From an uncultured Clostridia bacterium (GTDB lineage: Bacteria; Bacillota; Clostridia; Lachnospirales; Lachnospiraceae), in assembly GCA_945915235.1 (NCBI GenBank), contig CAMEEX010000003.1, positions 1 to 63,106 on the forward strand: a stretch of 63,106 nucleotides of DNA. The letters run 5' to 3'. The notes under the pieces were generated by a model. It was not told the DNA's origin and searched no databases. It saw nothing but the letters and a program-made list of their open reading frames with translations. Shown one piece after another: positions 34,313 through 43,301 of the stretch. A program made the position numbers and the translations under genes. The number at the start of each line of letters is the position of its first letter. Within the stretch, counting starts at the first letter, position 1.

Positions 34313-34586
34313 TGAAAATGCCTCCTTTTTATTGAAAAATACAATGAAAACCATATACATAATTTATAACATATATGATAAATTTTAACAAGGCATTATT
34401 GAAAAAAAGCGTTAAAAACTGTTTTTTTTGTATAAAATGCAATAAAAAGGTAAATAATATTATGTCTATATGCAAAATAAACAAATTAGTGTTGAGATTT
34501 TCGGCTATTTGAGGTATGGCATTTAAACAAGCATTATTGTAGAATAACAATAGTGAAAACGGAAAATTCTTTTAGGAGGTATTATA

Positions 34587-35693
34587 ATGGCTAGTTTATC
34601 ACTTAAAAACGTTTGTAAAGTTTATCCTAACGGCTTCGTAGCAGTTAAGGATTTCAACCTTGAGATTGAAGATAAGGAATTCATCATTTTCGTAGGACCA
34701 TCAGGTTGTGGTAAGTCTACAACACTTCGTATGATCGCAGGACTTGAGGAGATCAGCTCCGGAGAGCTTTGGATCGGTGACAAGCAGGTTAACGATGTAG
34801 AGCCTAAGGACAGAGATATCGCGATGGTATTCCAGAACTACGCTCTTTATCCACATATGTCAGTATATGACAACATGGCATTCGGTCTTAAGTTAAGAAA
34901 GGTTCCTAAGGCTGAGATTGACAAGCAGGTACATGAGGCAGCTAAGATTCTTGATATCGAGCATCTCCTTGATCGTAAGCCGAAGGCTCTTTCAGGTGGT
35001 CAGAGACAGCGAGTTGCCATGGGTCGTGCTATCGTTCGTAAGCCTAAGGTATTCCTCATGGATGAGCCTCTTTCAAACCTCGATGCCAAGTTAAGAGTAC
35101 AGATGAGAATTGAGATCTCCAAGTTACATCAGAGACTTCAGACAACAATCATCTACGTTACACATGACCAGACAGAGGCTATGACACTTGGTACAAGAAT
35201 CGTTGTTCTCAAGGATGGTATCATTCAGCAGGTTGATACACCACAGAACCTTTACAACCAGCCACAGAACGTATTCGTAGCAGGTTTCATTGGTTCTCCA
35301 CAGATGAACCTTATCGATGCTAAGCTTGTTAAGAACGGTGAGGACATGGTTCTCATGTTCGGCAGCAACTCAGTTAAGTTACCTAAGTCTAAGGCTGAGA
35401 AGCTTGGCGCTTATGTTGACAAGACTGTTATCATGGGTATCCGTCCTGAGGATCTCAACGATACAGAGATGTTCATCGCTAACTCACCTGACAGCGTAAT
35501 CGAGGCAGAGATTCGTGTATACGAGCTTCTCGGTGCTGAGGTTTACCTCTACTTTGATATCGAGGATAAGAGCTGCACAGCAAGAGTTAACCCTCGTACA
35601 ACAGCTCGTCCTGGCGACAAGATTAAGCTTGCTCTCGATATGACTAAGCTTCATCTCTTTGATAAGGATACAGAGTTAGTAATTCCTTGCTAA
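34587..35693 (+). CDS. Orphan carbohydrate ABC transporter ATPase (MsmX/UgpC type)
   Basis: This 368-aa ATPase powers CUT1-type sugar importers. Walker A GPSGCGKS, Q-loop NYALYPHM, signature LSGGQRQR, Walker B VFLMDEPLSNLD and H-loop VTHDQ are present, followed by the C-terminal TOBE/regulatory domain (about 240-368). No permease or binding protein is nearby. In Firmicutes such lone ATPases (MsmX) serve several sugar transporters, so the gene is probably shared. Its codon use is strongly biased to a few codons, unlike neighbours, which suggests high expression. AGGAGG precedes the ATG, and a strong terminator follows. Confidence 0.94.
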   Translation: MASLSLKNVCKVYPNGFVAVKDFNLEIEDKEFIIFVGPSGCGKSTTLRMIAGLEEISSGELWIGDKQVNDVEPKDRDIAMVFQNYALYPHMSVYDNMAFGLKLRKVPKAEIDKQVHEAAKILDIEHLLDRKPKALSGGQRQRVAMGRAIVRKPKVFLMDEPLSNLDAKLRVQMRIEISKLHQRLQTTIIYVTHDQTEAMTLGTRIVVLKDGIIQQVDTPQNLYNQPQNVFVAGFIGSPQMNLIDAKLVKNGEDMVLMFGSNSVKLPKSKAEKLGAYVDKTVIMGIRPEDLNDTEMFIANSPDSVIEAEIRVYELLGAEVYLYFDIEDKSCTARVNPRTTARPGDKIKLALDMTKLHLFDKDTELVIPC

Positions 35694-35753
35694 TCACTCT
35701 GTACATATCAAAATCAATAATGGTTTGATATTGTGAAGTTAATATGAAATATT

Positions 35754-35795
35754 GAGGAAATGCACTAATTTTAGTGTATTTCCTCTTTTTTTTTT
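35754..35795 (+). terminator. Strong terminator of the sugar-ABC ATPase gene
   Basis: GAGGAAATGCACTAA and TTAGTGTATTTCCTC form a 15-bp stem (with one G-U pair) and a 2-nt loop, followed by about ten T. Confidence 0.92.
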
Positions 35796-35874
35796 TACAA
35801 TTTTGTTTTACAATAAATAGTGATAAATTGTAACCTTTTTTAGATATGACAATATAGAAAGTAGAGGTCACCGC

Positions 35875-36963
35875 ATGATTTCAAATCAGATTTTACAGAA
35901 TACGATAGAAGGCTTGAAGTCAATAACCAGAATTGATTTATGCATAATGGATACAGAGGGAAAGACTCTTGCGACGACATTTCCTGAGTCCGATGGCTAT
36001 GAGGAGGCAGTGTTAAGCTTTGCAGGCTCTCCGGCAGACAGCCAGGTTATACAGGGATATCAGTTTTTCAAGGTATTTGATGACAAGCAGTTAGAGTATG
36101 TACTGTTGGCTAAGGGCGGCAGTGATGACGTATATATGATAGGCAAGATTGCCACATTCCAGATACAGAACCTTCTTGTTGCTTACAAGGAGAGGTTTGA
36201 CAAGGATAATTTCATCAAGAACCTTCTTCTTGATAACCTTCTTCTCGTTGATATATATAACAGGGCGAAGAAGCTCCACATTGACACCGATGTGAGGAGA
36301 CTTGTGTTTATAGTGGAGACCAAGCATGAGAAGGACAACAATGCGCTTGAGACTCTCAGAACACTCTTTGCATCGAAGGCGAAGGATTTTATCACGGCTG
36401 TAGATGAGAAGAACATCATTATCGTGAAGGAACTTAAGCCAAATGAGGGCTATGAGGAGATGAACCAGGTAGCGCTTACGGTGCTTGACACACTCAACTC
36501 GGAGGCGATGAGCAAGGTACATATCGCCTACGGTACGATTGTGAACGAGATTAAGGAGGTGTCGAGATCCTACAAGGAGGCTAAGATGGCTCTCGATATC
36601 GGTAAGATTTTCTACGGAGACAGAAATGTTGTGTCGTATACTAAGCTTGGTATCGGCAGACTTATCTATCAGCTCTCGATGTCACATTGCAAGATGTTCA
36701 TTAAGGAGATTTTCGGAGGGCAGAACCCGGATGATTTCGATGAGGAGACACTCACCACAATCAACAAGTTCTTCGAGAACAGTCTTAATGTGTCCGAGAC
36801 CTCGAGACAGCTCTTTATACACAGAAATACTCTTGTGTATCGTCTTGATAAGATACAGAAGAACACGGGGCTTGACCTGAGGGTATTCGACGATGCGATT
36901 ACCTTCAAGATTGCACTCATGGTCCGCGATTACATGAAATATATGGAATCACTTGATTATTAA
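35875..36963 (+). CDS. PucR/CdaR-type transcriptional regulator
   Basis: This 362-aa protein has an N-terminal sensing region (1-130), a middle GGDEF-like segment (about 140-270) and a C-terminal PucR helix-turn-helix: FENSLNVSETSRQLFIHRNTLVYRLDKIQ. It resembles CdaR-like regulators of sugar diacid use, but the signal is unknown. It lies next to the sugar-ABC ATPase, so control of sugar uptake is a reasonable guess, no more. AGAGG lies before the ATG. Confidence 0.88.
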   Translation: MISNQILQNTIEGLKSITRIDLCIMDTEGKTLATTFPESDGYEEAVLSFAGSPADSQVIQGYQFFKVFDDKQLEYVLLAKGGSDDVYMIGKIATFQIQNLLVAYKERFDKDNFIKNLLLDNLLLVDIYNRAKKLHIDTDVRRLVFIVETKHEKDNNALETLRTLFASKAKDFITAVDEKNIIIVKELKPNEGYEEMNQVALTVLDTLNSEAMSKVHIAYGTIVNEIKEVSRSYKEAKMALDIGKIFYGDRNVVSYTKLGIGRLIYQLSMSHCKMFIKEIFGGQNPDDFDEETLTTINKFFENSLNVSETSRQLFIHRNTLVYRLDKIQKNTGLDLRVFDDAITFKIALMVRDYMKYMESLDY

Positions 36964-37074
36964 ATGCATGTCAGTGTATAATGGCAATATCGTGGTCGCT
37001 GACTATAGACCATAAAATGGAAAATCCGGTATTGCCGGTAAAATGCATAAGAACGTAGGGGAGGCATAAGAGAC

Positions 37075-37761
37075 ATGCTTATATTGGAAAATGTATGCAA
37101 GACATACTCAACAGGCTTTCCGGCGCTGAACAATATCAGTCTCCGCGTGGAGAAGGGTGAATTTGTGTTCATAGTCGGGCAGAGCGGTGCGGGCAAATCG
37201 ACGCTCATCAAGCTGCTGCTCAAGGAGCTTGAACCCACATCGGGGCATATATTTATAAATGGAAAGAATTTAGGGAGAGCCAAGAGAAGGGAGCTTCCAC
37301 TTATAAGGCGCGACATGGGCGTGGTATTTCAGGATTTCAGACTGCTTGAGGACAGGAATATCTATGACAATATTGCGTTTGCACAGAAGGTTGTGGAGGC
37401 ACCGAACAGAAGAATCCGTTCAGAGGTGCTTTCAATGCTGTCCATGGTTGGACTTCTCGAGAAGTACAGGAACTTTCCGTCGCAGCTTTCGGGTGGTGAG
37501 CAGCAGAGGGCTGCCATTGCAAGAGCTCTTATAAACAAGCCGGCGATATTGCTTGCGGATGAGCCGACGGGAAATTTGGACAATGCAAATTCGTGGGAGA
37601 TAATGAAGCTTCTCGATGAGGCTAACCGCAGGGGGACGACGGTCGTTGTCGTGACCCACAATATGGATCTTGTACAGACGATGAAAAAGAGAGTAATCAC
37701 TATTGATCATGGTGAGATTGTCTCAGATGAGAGCTGGGGGGATTACGGCTATGAAGATTAG
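37075..37761 (+). CDS. ftsE: Cell division ATPase FtsE
   Basis: This 228-aa ABC-type ATPase acts with FtsX at the division site to switch on cell-wall hydrolases. Walker A GQSGAGKS, Q-loop VFQDFRLL, signature LSGGEQQR, Walker B ILLADEPTGNLD and the H-loop VTHN are intact. The VFQDFRLLEDRN stretch is typical of FtsE. It overlaps ftsX by 11 bp. Good SD (GGGGAGG) upstream. Confidence 0.96.
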   Translation: MLILENVCKTYSTGFPALNNISLRVEKGEFVFIVGQSGAGKSTLIKLLLKELEPTSGHIFINGKNLGRAKRRELPLIRRDMGVVFQDFRLLEDRNIYDNIAFAQKVVEAPNRRIRSEVLSMLSMVGLLEKYRNFPSQLSGGEQQRAAIARALINKPAILLADEPTGNLDNANSWEIMKLLDEANRRGTTVVVVTHNMDLVQTMKKRVITIDHGEIVSDESWGDYGYED

Positions 37762-38659
37762 TTCACTCGGCTACTGCATTAAGCAGGGCTTTAAGAATAT
37801 CTACAGAAACAGGCTGTTTTCGCTTGCTTCTGTCGCTACCATGTCGGCATGTATTTTCCTTTTTGGAATATTTTTCTGCGTGGCAAAGAATGTCTCATAT
37901 ATGGTCACAGAGGTTGAGAAGAATACCTGCCTTACCGTGTTTTTTGATGTAGGTGTGACGGATGCCAGAATTGAGTCCATAGGAAAGACCATACAACAGA
38001 TGAATGACGTGGCGATGATAGAGTATACCTCGCCGGAGGAGGCCTGGGAGAAGTACAAGGTCAAGTATTTTGGCGACAGAATGGACCTCGCGGACGGCTT
38101 TGAGGAGGATAACCCGCTTGCCAACTCAGCCTCGTATACGGTTTACCTTAACAGCGCGGACGCGCTCAGCACGGTTGCGAACATGGTCGAGAACATAGAC
38201 GGTGTTCGTTCGGTTAAACGCTCGGAGATTACAGCCAATTCACTCACCGATGTGAGCGGACTAGTCAGTATGATATCGCTTACCATGATAGTGGTACTTT
38301 TCCTTGTTGCACTGTTCCTTATAGGTAATACCGTTTCCGTGGGTATAGCGGTCCGCAAGGAAGAGATAGCGATTATGAAACTTATAGGTGCGAAGAACGG
38401 CTTCGTGCGCGCTCCGTTTATTGTTGAGGGTATAGTTATCGGCTTTGTGGGAGCGATGCTTCCGATGGTGGTCATATACTATCTATATGAGAATGTTGTC
38501 TACTATATTATCAACAGATTTACATTTTTGTCCAACATTCTTGCGTTTCTTCCCGTTAAGACCGTATTTTCGACGCTTGTGCCTGTTGCGGCCGTACTTG
38601 GAGTCGGAATAGGTTTCCTTGGAAGCTATATGACACTTCGCAAGCATCTGAAGGTATGA
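37751..38659 (+). CDS. ftsX: Cell division membrane protein FtsX
   Basis: This 302-aa protein has four helices (about 20-42, 170-192, 225-247, 270-292) and a large extracellular loop between helices 1 and 2. The start MKISSLGYCIKQGFKNIYRNRLFSLAS and the conserved VSVGIAVRKEEIAIMKLIGAKNGFVRAPFIVEG region are typical. The ATG at 37751 overlaps the ftsE end. The extracellular loop of FtsX is known to contact PcsB/EnvC-type hydrolases, and such a gene lies directly downstream. Confidence 0.95.
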   Translation: MKISSLGYCIKQGFKNIYRNRLFSLASVATMSACIFLFGIFFCVAKNVSYMVTEVEKNTCLTVFFDVGVTDARIESIGKTIQQMNDVAMIEYTSPEEAWEKYKVKYFGDRMDLADGFEEDNPLANSASYTVYLNSADALSTVANMVENIDGVRSVKRSEITANSLTDVSGLVSMISLTMIVVLFLVALFLIGNTVSVGIAVRKEEIAIMKLIGAKNGFVRAPFIVEGIVIGFVGAMLPMVVIYYLYENVVYYIINRFTFLSNILAFLPVKTVFSTLVPVAAVLGVGIGFLGSYMTLRKHLKV

Positions 38660-38687
38660 TGGGGAGAAATTTAAGGGAGGAATTATC

Positions 38688-40061
38688 TTGAAAAAAACAC
38701 ATGCTTTTGGGAAGGCATGGATAAAGCGTGCTGTGTTTGCGGCAGTGCTGCTGTTCATGCTTCCCATGAAGCCTGAGGAGTATCAGGCAATCACTGAAGA
38801 TGAGGTAAAGCAGGCTGAGCGCGAGCTGGAGAATGCAAAGCAGCAGGCACAGCAGCTTGACAACAAGCTCAATGAGCTGAACGGAAACATTTCGGACACG
38901 GAGAGCTATATAAGTCAGGTGGACGGCTGGATATCCGATGTGACATTGCAGATATATAATCTCAATCAGGAAATTGACGCAAAGCAGGCAGAAATAGATG
39001 CGAAGCAGGCTCAGATAAATGAGACGCTGGCAAACATTGACACGGTTAAGGCGGACATAGCCCGGACAGAGGTTGATCTGGCTGACGCGCAGGCGACCGA
39101 GGAGTACCAGTATTCCTCGATGAAGCTCAGAATACAGTACATGTATGAGAATGGTGATGAGAGCTTTCTGGATATTCTGTTTTCATCAGACAGCATGGTT
39201 GATTTTCTGAATAATGCCGAGTACATATCTGAGATTTCCAAGTATGACAGGCAGAAGCTTATAGAGTATGGAGAGACTAAGGATAGGGTGAGCACGCTTC
39301 TTGCAAACCTCGGAGTGCAGAAGGAGGACTTGGAGGCACAGGAAGCACAGTACGAGACGGAGCTTACAGAGCTTGAAAATCAGAAATCCGTGCTAGACTC
39401 AAAAAAATCCGAGCAGGAGGTGTTGCAGGCGTCATACACGGACTTATATAATGCGAAGAACAATGAGCTGAGCAATCTGGAGTTACAGCAGAGCGACACG
39501 GAGTACAGAAAACAGCTTGCGCTCAAGGAGGTCGAGGAGCAGGAGCAGCGTGTTGAGGAAGCGAGAAAGCAGTACGCGGCGTGGCTCGAAGAGCAGGCAA
39601 GGCTCAATCAGGACGCTGATGCGGCGGTTGCGGCTAAGCTCGCGGAGATAAATGTTACGGGATTTACCTGGCCGGTTCCGGGATATAATAAGATTACATC
39701 GCAGTTTGGTATGAGAATGCACCCGATTCTGGGGTATGAGAAGCTTCACGACGGCACGGATATTTCGGGAGCGGGAATTAACGGCACGCCTATACTTGCA
39801 GCCTACAGTGGAACGGTCATACTTGCCCAGAGCTATTGGGGATATGGTAACTGCGTGAAGATAGACCACGGCGGAGGCGTCGTGACATTGTATGCACATG
39901 CGTCGGCGATACTTGTATCTGTGGGACAGCAGGTCAATGCGGGTGATACCATCGCACTTGTCGGAAGCACGGGCAATTCGACAGGCCCGCACCTTCATTT
40001 TTCACTTATTATTAAGGGTGAATTTGTAAATCCACTTGATTATGTGGTGGTTCCACGTTAA
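38688..40061 (+). CDS. PcsB/EnvC-like M23 peptidase with coiled coil
   Basis: This 457-aa exported protein has a signal segment (about 10-30), a long coiled coil (about 40-300, rich in Gln, Glu and Lys) and an M23 lysostaphin-like domain at the C-terminus. Zinc ligands appear as HDGTD (HxxxD), YAHAS and HLHFS (HxH). The start is TTG with GGGAGG eight bases upstream. A hydrolase of this build controlled by FtsEX cuts septal peptidoglycan. Its place between ftsX and ctpA supports that role. A GCCGTA...TACGGC hairpin lies just after it (40068-40090). Confidence 0.93.
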   Translation: MKKTHAFGKAWIKRAVFAAVLLFMLPMKPEEYQAITEDEVKQAERELENAKQQAQQLDNKLNELNGNISDTESYISQVDGWISDVTLQIYNLNQEIDAKQAEIDAKQAQINETLANIDTVKADIARTEVDLADAQATEEYQYSSMKLRIQYMYENGDESFLDILFSSDSMVDFLNNAEYISEISKYDRQKLIEYGETKDRVSTLLANLGVQKEDLEAQEAQYETELTELENQKSVLDSKKSEQEVLQASYTDLYNAKNNELSNLELQQSDTEYRKQLALKEVEEQEQRVEEARKQYAAWLEEQARLNQDADAAVAAKLAEINVTGFTWPVPGYNKITSQFGMRMHPILGYEKLHDGTDISGAGINGTPILAAYSGTVILAQSYWGYGNCVKIDHGGGVVTLYAHASAILVSVGQQVNAGDTIALVGSTGNSTGPHLHFSLIIKGEFVNPLDYVVVPR

Positions 40062-40111
40062 TAAAATGCCGTAGGCGGCAGGCTTACGGCGGAAATGAGG
40101 ATATCATATAA

Positions 40112-41497
40112 ATGGAAAACATGAATGACACACACGAAACAAAGACGGAGAAAAAGAAAAATTCCGGGTTTTTGAAGGGCGTGGCTGTCGGAATGATGTC
40201 AGCGGTGCTTCTTATAGCGGTACTGGCGGGCTGCAGCGGCATTTCATCTCTTATTGGACCGGGATCTGACAAAAATAACAGCACTTCAGAAATTTCCTCC
40301 ACCGGTGAGAATGATACAACGGATAATTCCTCAAAGAATGACGCTAAGTCGGACTCACAGACAGAGGAGACCACAAAGAAAGCGACCTACGGGAAGTACA
40401 CACCGGTCAGCGAACAGTTAAGTGACGAGGTTATCGAGAAGATTGATACACTCATTCAGGTAATAGACTATTATTATCTCTATGATTACGACAAGGATGC
40501 CATGGTTGACGCAGTATATAAGGCGGTAATGGATTCGCTTGGAGACCCATATTCAGTGTACTATACTGAGGACGAGTACACGGCGTTCATGGAGAGCTCA
40601 TCGGGTTCGTACTGTGGCATTGGAGTGGTTGTCCAGCAGAATATACAGACCGGAATAGTGACGGCTGTCAAGCCTTATGAGAACTGCCCGGGATACGAGG
40701 CAGGAATAAGGGCAGGAGACAGAATTATAGCGGTCAACGGAACGGATATAACCGGAATGGATTTAAACAGCGCCGTTGCACTTATAAGGGGTGAGGAGGG
40801 CACAAGCGTTACAATAACCTTTCAGCGCGACGAGGAAGAGTTCGACGTGGAGGTTACACGCCGCCAGATAGATGTGGAGACGGTTGCTTACAGAATGTTG
40901 GAGGACAATATCGGCTACATTCAGATTGATGAGTTTGACGAGGTTACGGCAAATCAGTTCTCAGACGCTCTCGATGCCCTGACGGAGCAGGGAATGGAGG
41001 CACTTGTTATAGATATCCGCAACAATCCGGGAGGACTTTTAAACATTGTGGTTGATATGCTTGACCAGATTCTTCCTGAGGGCGTGATTGTATCCGTGAA
41101 GGATAAGAACGGAACAGCCGAGGAGTGCACATCTGATGCCGAGACGAAGCTCAATGTTCCGCTCACGGTTCTTATCAATGAGAACAGTGCAAGTGCGTCG
41201 GAGATTTTTGCAGGTGCCGTAAAGGATTATGGTGTCGGCACGCTGGTTGGAATGACCACATTCGGAAAAGGAATTGTCCAGACCATCTTCTCGCTGAGGG
41301 ACGGAACGGGCATCAAGCTTACTATAGAGGACTATTATCTTCCTAGCGGTAAGAGCATACACAAGGTCGGCGTTGACCCTGATGTAGAGATAGACCTTCC
41401 TGAGGATATCAAGATGTATACCAATATTCCTGAGGATCAGGACGTGCAGTTACAGAAGGCGATAGAGATTTTGAAGGAACAGTTGAAGAAAAATTAG
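40112..41497 (+). CDS. ctpA: Carboxy-terminal processing protease (S41, PDZ)
   Basis: This 461-aa protease has a basic cytosolic start, one helix with a lipobox-like VLAGC near residue 43, a Ser/Thr/Asp-rich linker, a PDZ domain (about 170-250, GIGVVVQQN...GDRIIAVNG) and an S41 catalytic domain. The nucleophile Ser lies in NENSASASE and the Lys in TTFGKGIVQ. It probably processes surface or envelope proteins. It could regulate the adjacent cell-wall hydrolase, as CtpA/Prc proteases do elsewhere (inference). Confidence 0.94.
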   Translation: MENMNDTHETKTEKKKNSGFLKGVAVGMMSAVLLIAVLAGCSGISSLIGPGSDKNNSTSEISSTGENDTTDNSSKNDAKSDSQTEETTKKATYGKYTPVSEQLSDEVIEKIDTLIQVIDYYYLYDYDKDAMVDAVYKAVMDSLGDPYSVYYTEDEYTAFMESSSGSYCGIGVVVQQNIQTGIVTAVKPYENCPGYEAGIRAGDRIIAVNGTDITGMDLNSAVALIRGEEGTSVTITFQRDEEEFDVEVTRRQIDVETVAYRMLEDNIGYIQIDEFDEVTANQFSDALDALTEQGMEALVIDIRNNPGGLLNIVVDMLDQILPEGVIVSVKDKNGTAEECTSDAETKLNVPLTVLINENSASASEIFAGAVKDYGVGTLVGMTTFGKGIVQTIFSLRDGTGIKLTIEDYYLPSGKSIHKVGVDPDVEIDLPEDIKMYTNIPEDQDVQLQKAIEILKEQLKKN

Positions 41498-41507
41498 TGG
41501 GGACATT

Positions 41508-43301
41508 ATGAAGGTATTAAAATTTGGAATGAGGTATTGGAAAAAATATCTCCCGGCAGCAGTTGTATCGGAGCTTATCAGCTTTATGGTGCTGACCGCA
41601 GATTTGCTTATGCCGTTGTTTTCAGAGATGTTTATTGACTATTGTATAGGGGAGAGCGAGCCGGATACGAGTGGAATATTCGGCTTTCTCCTTACCGGAA
41701 AGTATGGACAGGTTCATACCTTCCGGCTTTTTGGTGTTTTGGCGGCATGTCTTATGGCACTGCTGATTGCGCGCTGTGTGCTGGTATACATAAGAAACAT
41801 AATGCAGCAGAAACAGGGACTTGGGCTTGAGACTGACCTTAGAATGGCGACCTACGACAAGCTCATGCAGCTCGACTCCGAGACCATAACGGAATACAAC
41901 ACGGGTGAGCTGTTAAATATTCTCTCATCTGATACAATCATGTTCAAGGAAATGTTCTGTCATATGATACCTTATATCATAGACAGCGTTTTTGCCATAG
42001 CGGTTGCCGTGTATTTTCTGTGGAAGATAGATTTGGCGCTGCTGTGGATACCGGTTCTGTTAGCGCCTGTCTTTACGCTTGAGCTTATGCGTTTTAAGAG
42101 GCTTGCGAAGGAAAAATACACTGTGATAAGAAAGAACAATTCAAGCCTCAGCCTCAAGGTTCAGGAGAACATCGAGGCGGTGCGTTTAGTCCGCTCCTTC
42201 ACCAACGAGGGTGTCGAGGAGAAACAGTTTGATGAGATAAACGACAGGTTAAAGGACTCCTACATAGACCAGATATGGCTCTCGACGAAGTTCGAGGTGG
42301 TGTTCGGAGTAATCAGACAGGCGGCATATATAGGAAGCATCGCGGTTGCGGCAGTGCTGGTAATCAAGGGACAGATTAAGGTCGGATACCTTGTGGCATG
42401 TACGAACTATGTGTTGAAGATAATGAGCTTTTTGACACAGATTAACAACTACATCTTCCAGATGCAGCAGCAGCTCGTATCCGGTGAAAAGATGATGAAC
42501 TTTATCGAGAGACCGCTCGACATTGCGGGTGGTGCAGTAAGGGCGAAGGAGGCGGAGCCGGTCAATTTGAAGCTTGACCATGTATCACTTGAAATAGGAA
42601 ATAACAGGGTTCTCGACGATATCTCGGTGGACATTCCTTGGGGAAAGAAGGTAGGTGTTGTCGGAGAGACCGGAAGCGGAAAGAGCATACTGCTCGAGTC
42701 GCTCTCGAGAATACATGATGTGTCCGCAGGGCAGATTACCCTGAACGGCATCAACATAAAGGACTACAATCTCGAGTCACTAAGAAGCAGGTTCTCCTAT
42801 GTTTTTCAGGACGTATTTCTCTTCTCTGACACCATAGATGCGAATATATCCTACAGTGAGCCGGAGGCACGCCACGCAGAGGTCGTGAACGCCGCGCGCC
42901 ATGCACAGGCTCACGGCTTCATAATGGAGCTTCCCGATGACTATTCGACGATTGTCGGTGAGAAGGGAATAGGAATATCGGGAGGTCAGAAGCAGAGAGT
43001 TGCCATCGCGAGGGCTTTGTTAAAGGGCGCTCCGGTGCTGATATTTGACGATTCCACAAGCGCACTCGATGTCCGTACCGAGAGACAGCTTATCGGGGAG
43101 ATAAGGGAGTGCTACAAGGATAAGACGGTCATCATCTCGGCACACCGCCTGTCGAGCGTCGTGGACTGCGACGAGATACTCTACATGCAGGACGGAAAAA
43201 TTATCGAAAGAGGTACCTTTGATGAGCTTATGAAGCTTGACGGACATTTTGCCAAGGTGTACCGCATTCAGGAGAATGCAAAGTTCAAGGAGGTAGGGTG
43301 A
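41508..43301 (+). CDS. Heterodimeric ABC exporter, degenerate-site subunit
   Basis: This 597-aa half-exporter has six membrane helices (1-310) and a nucleotide-binding domain (about 345-590). Walker A GETGSGKS and signature ISGGQKQR are normal. Walker B reads LIFDDSTSALD, so the catalytic Glu is Asp. This is the hallmark of the inactive site in heterodimers such as BmrC/BmrD. The next gene encodes the partner, and their ends overlap (TGATG). The substrate, perhaps a drug or lipid, is unknown. It continues the ftsE-ctpA run with an 10-bp gap. Confidence 0.93.
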   Translation: MKVLKFGMRYWKKYLPAAVVSELISFMVLTADLLMPLFSEMFIDYCIGESEPDTSGIFGFLLTGKYGQVHTFRLFGVLAACLMALLIARCVLVYIRNIMQQKQGLGLETDLRMATYDKLMQLDSETITEYNTGELLNILSSDTIMFKEMFCHMIPYIIDSVFAIAVAVYFLWKIDLALLWIPVLLAPVFTLELMRFKRLAKEKYTVIRKNNSSLSLKVQENIEAVRLVRSFTNEGVEEKQFDEINDRLKDSYIDQIWLSTKFEVVFGVIRQAAYIGSIAVAAVLVIKGQIKVGYLVACTNYVLKIMSFLTQINNYIFQMQQQLVSGEKMMNFIERPLDIAGGAVRAKEAEPVNLKLDHVSLEIGNNRVLDDISVDIPWGKKVGVVGETGSGKSILLESLSRIHDVSAGQITLNGINIKDYNLESLRSRFSYVFQDVFLFSDTIDANISYSEPEARHAEVVNAARHAQAHGFIMELPDDYSTIVGEKGIGISGGQKQRVAIARALLKGAPVLIFDDSTSALDVRTERQLIGEIRECYKDKTVIISAHRLSSVVDCDEILYMQDGKIIERGTFDELMKLDGHFAKVYRIQENAKFKEVG

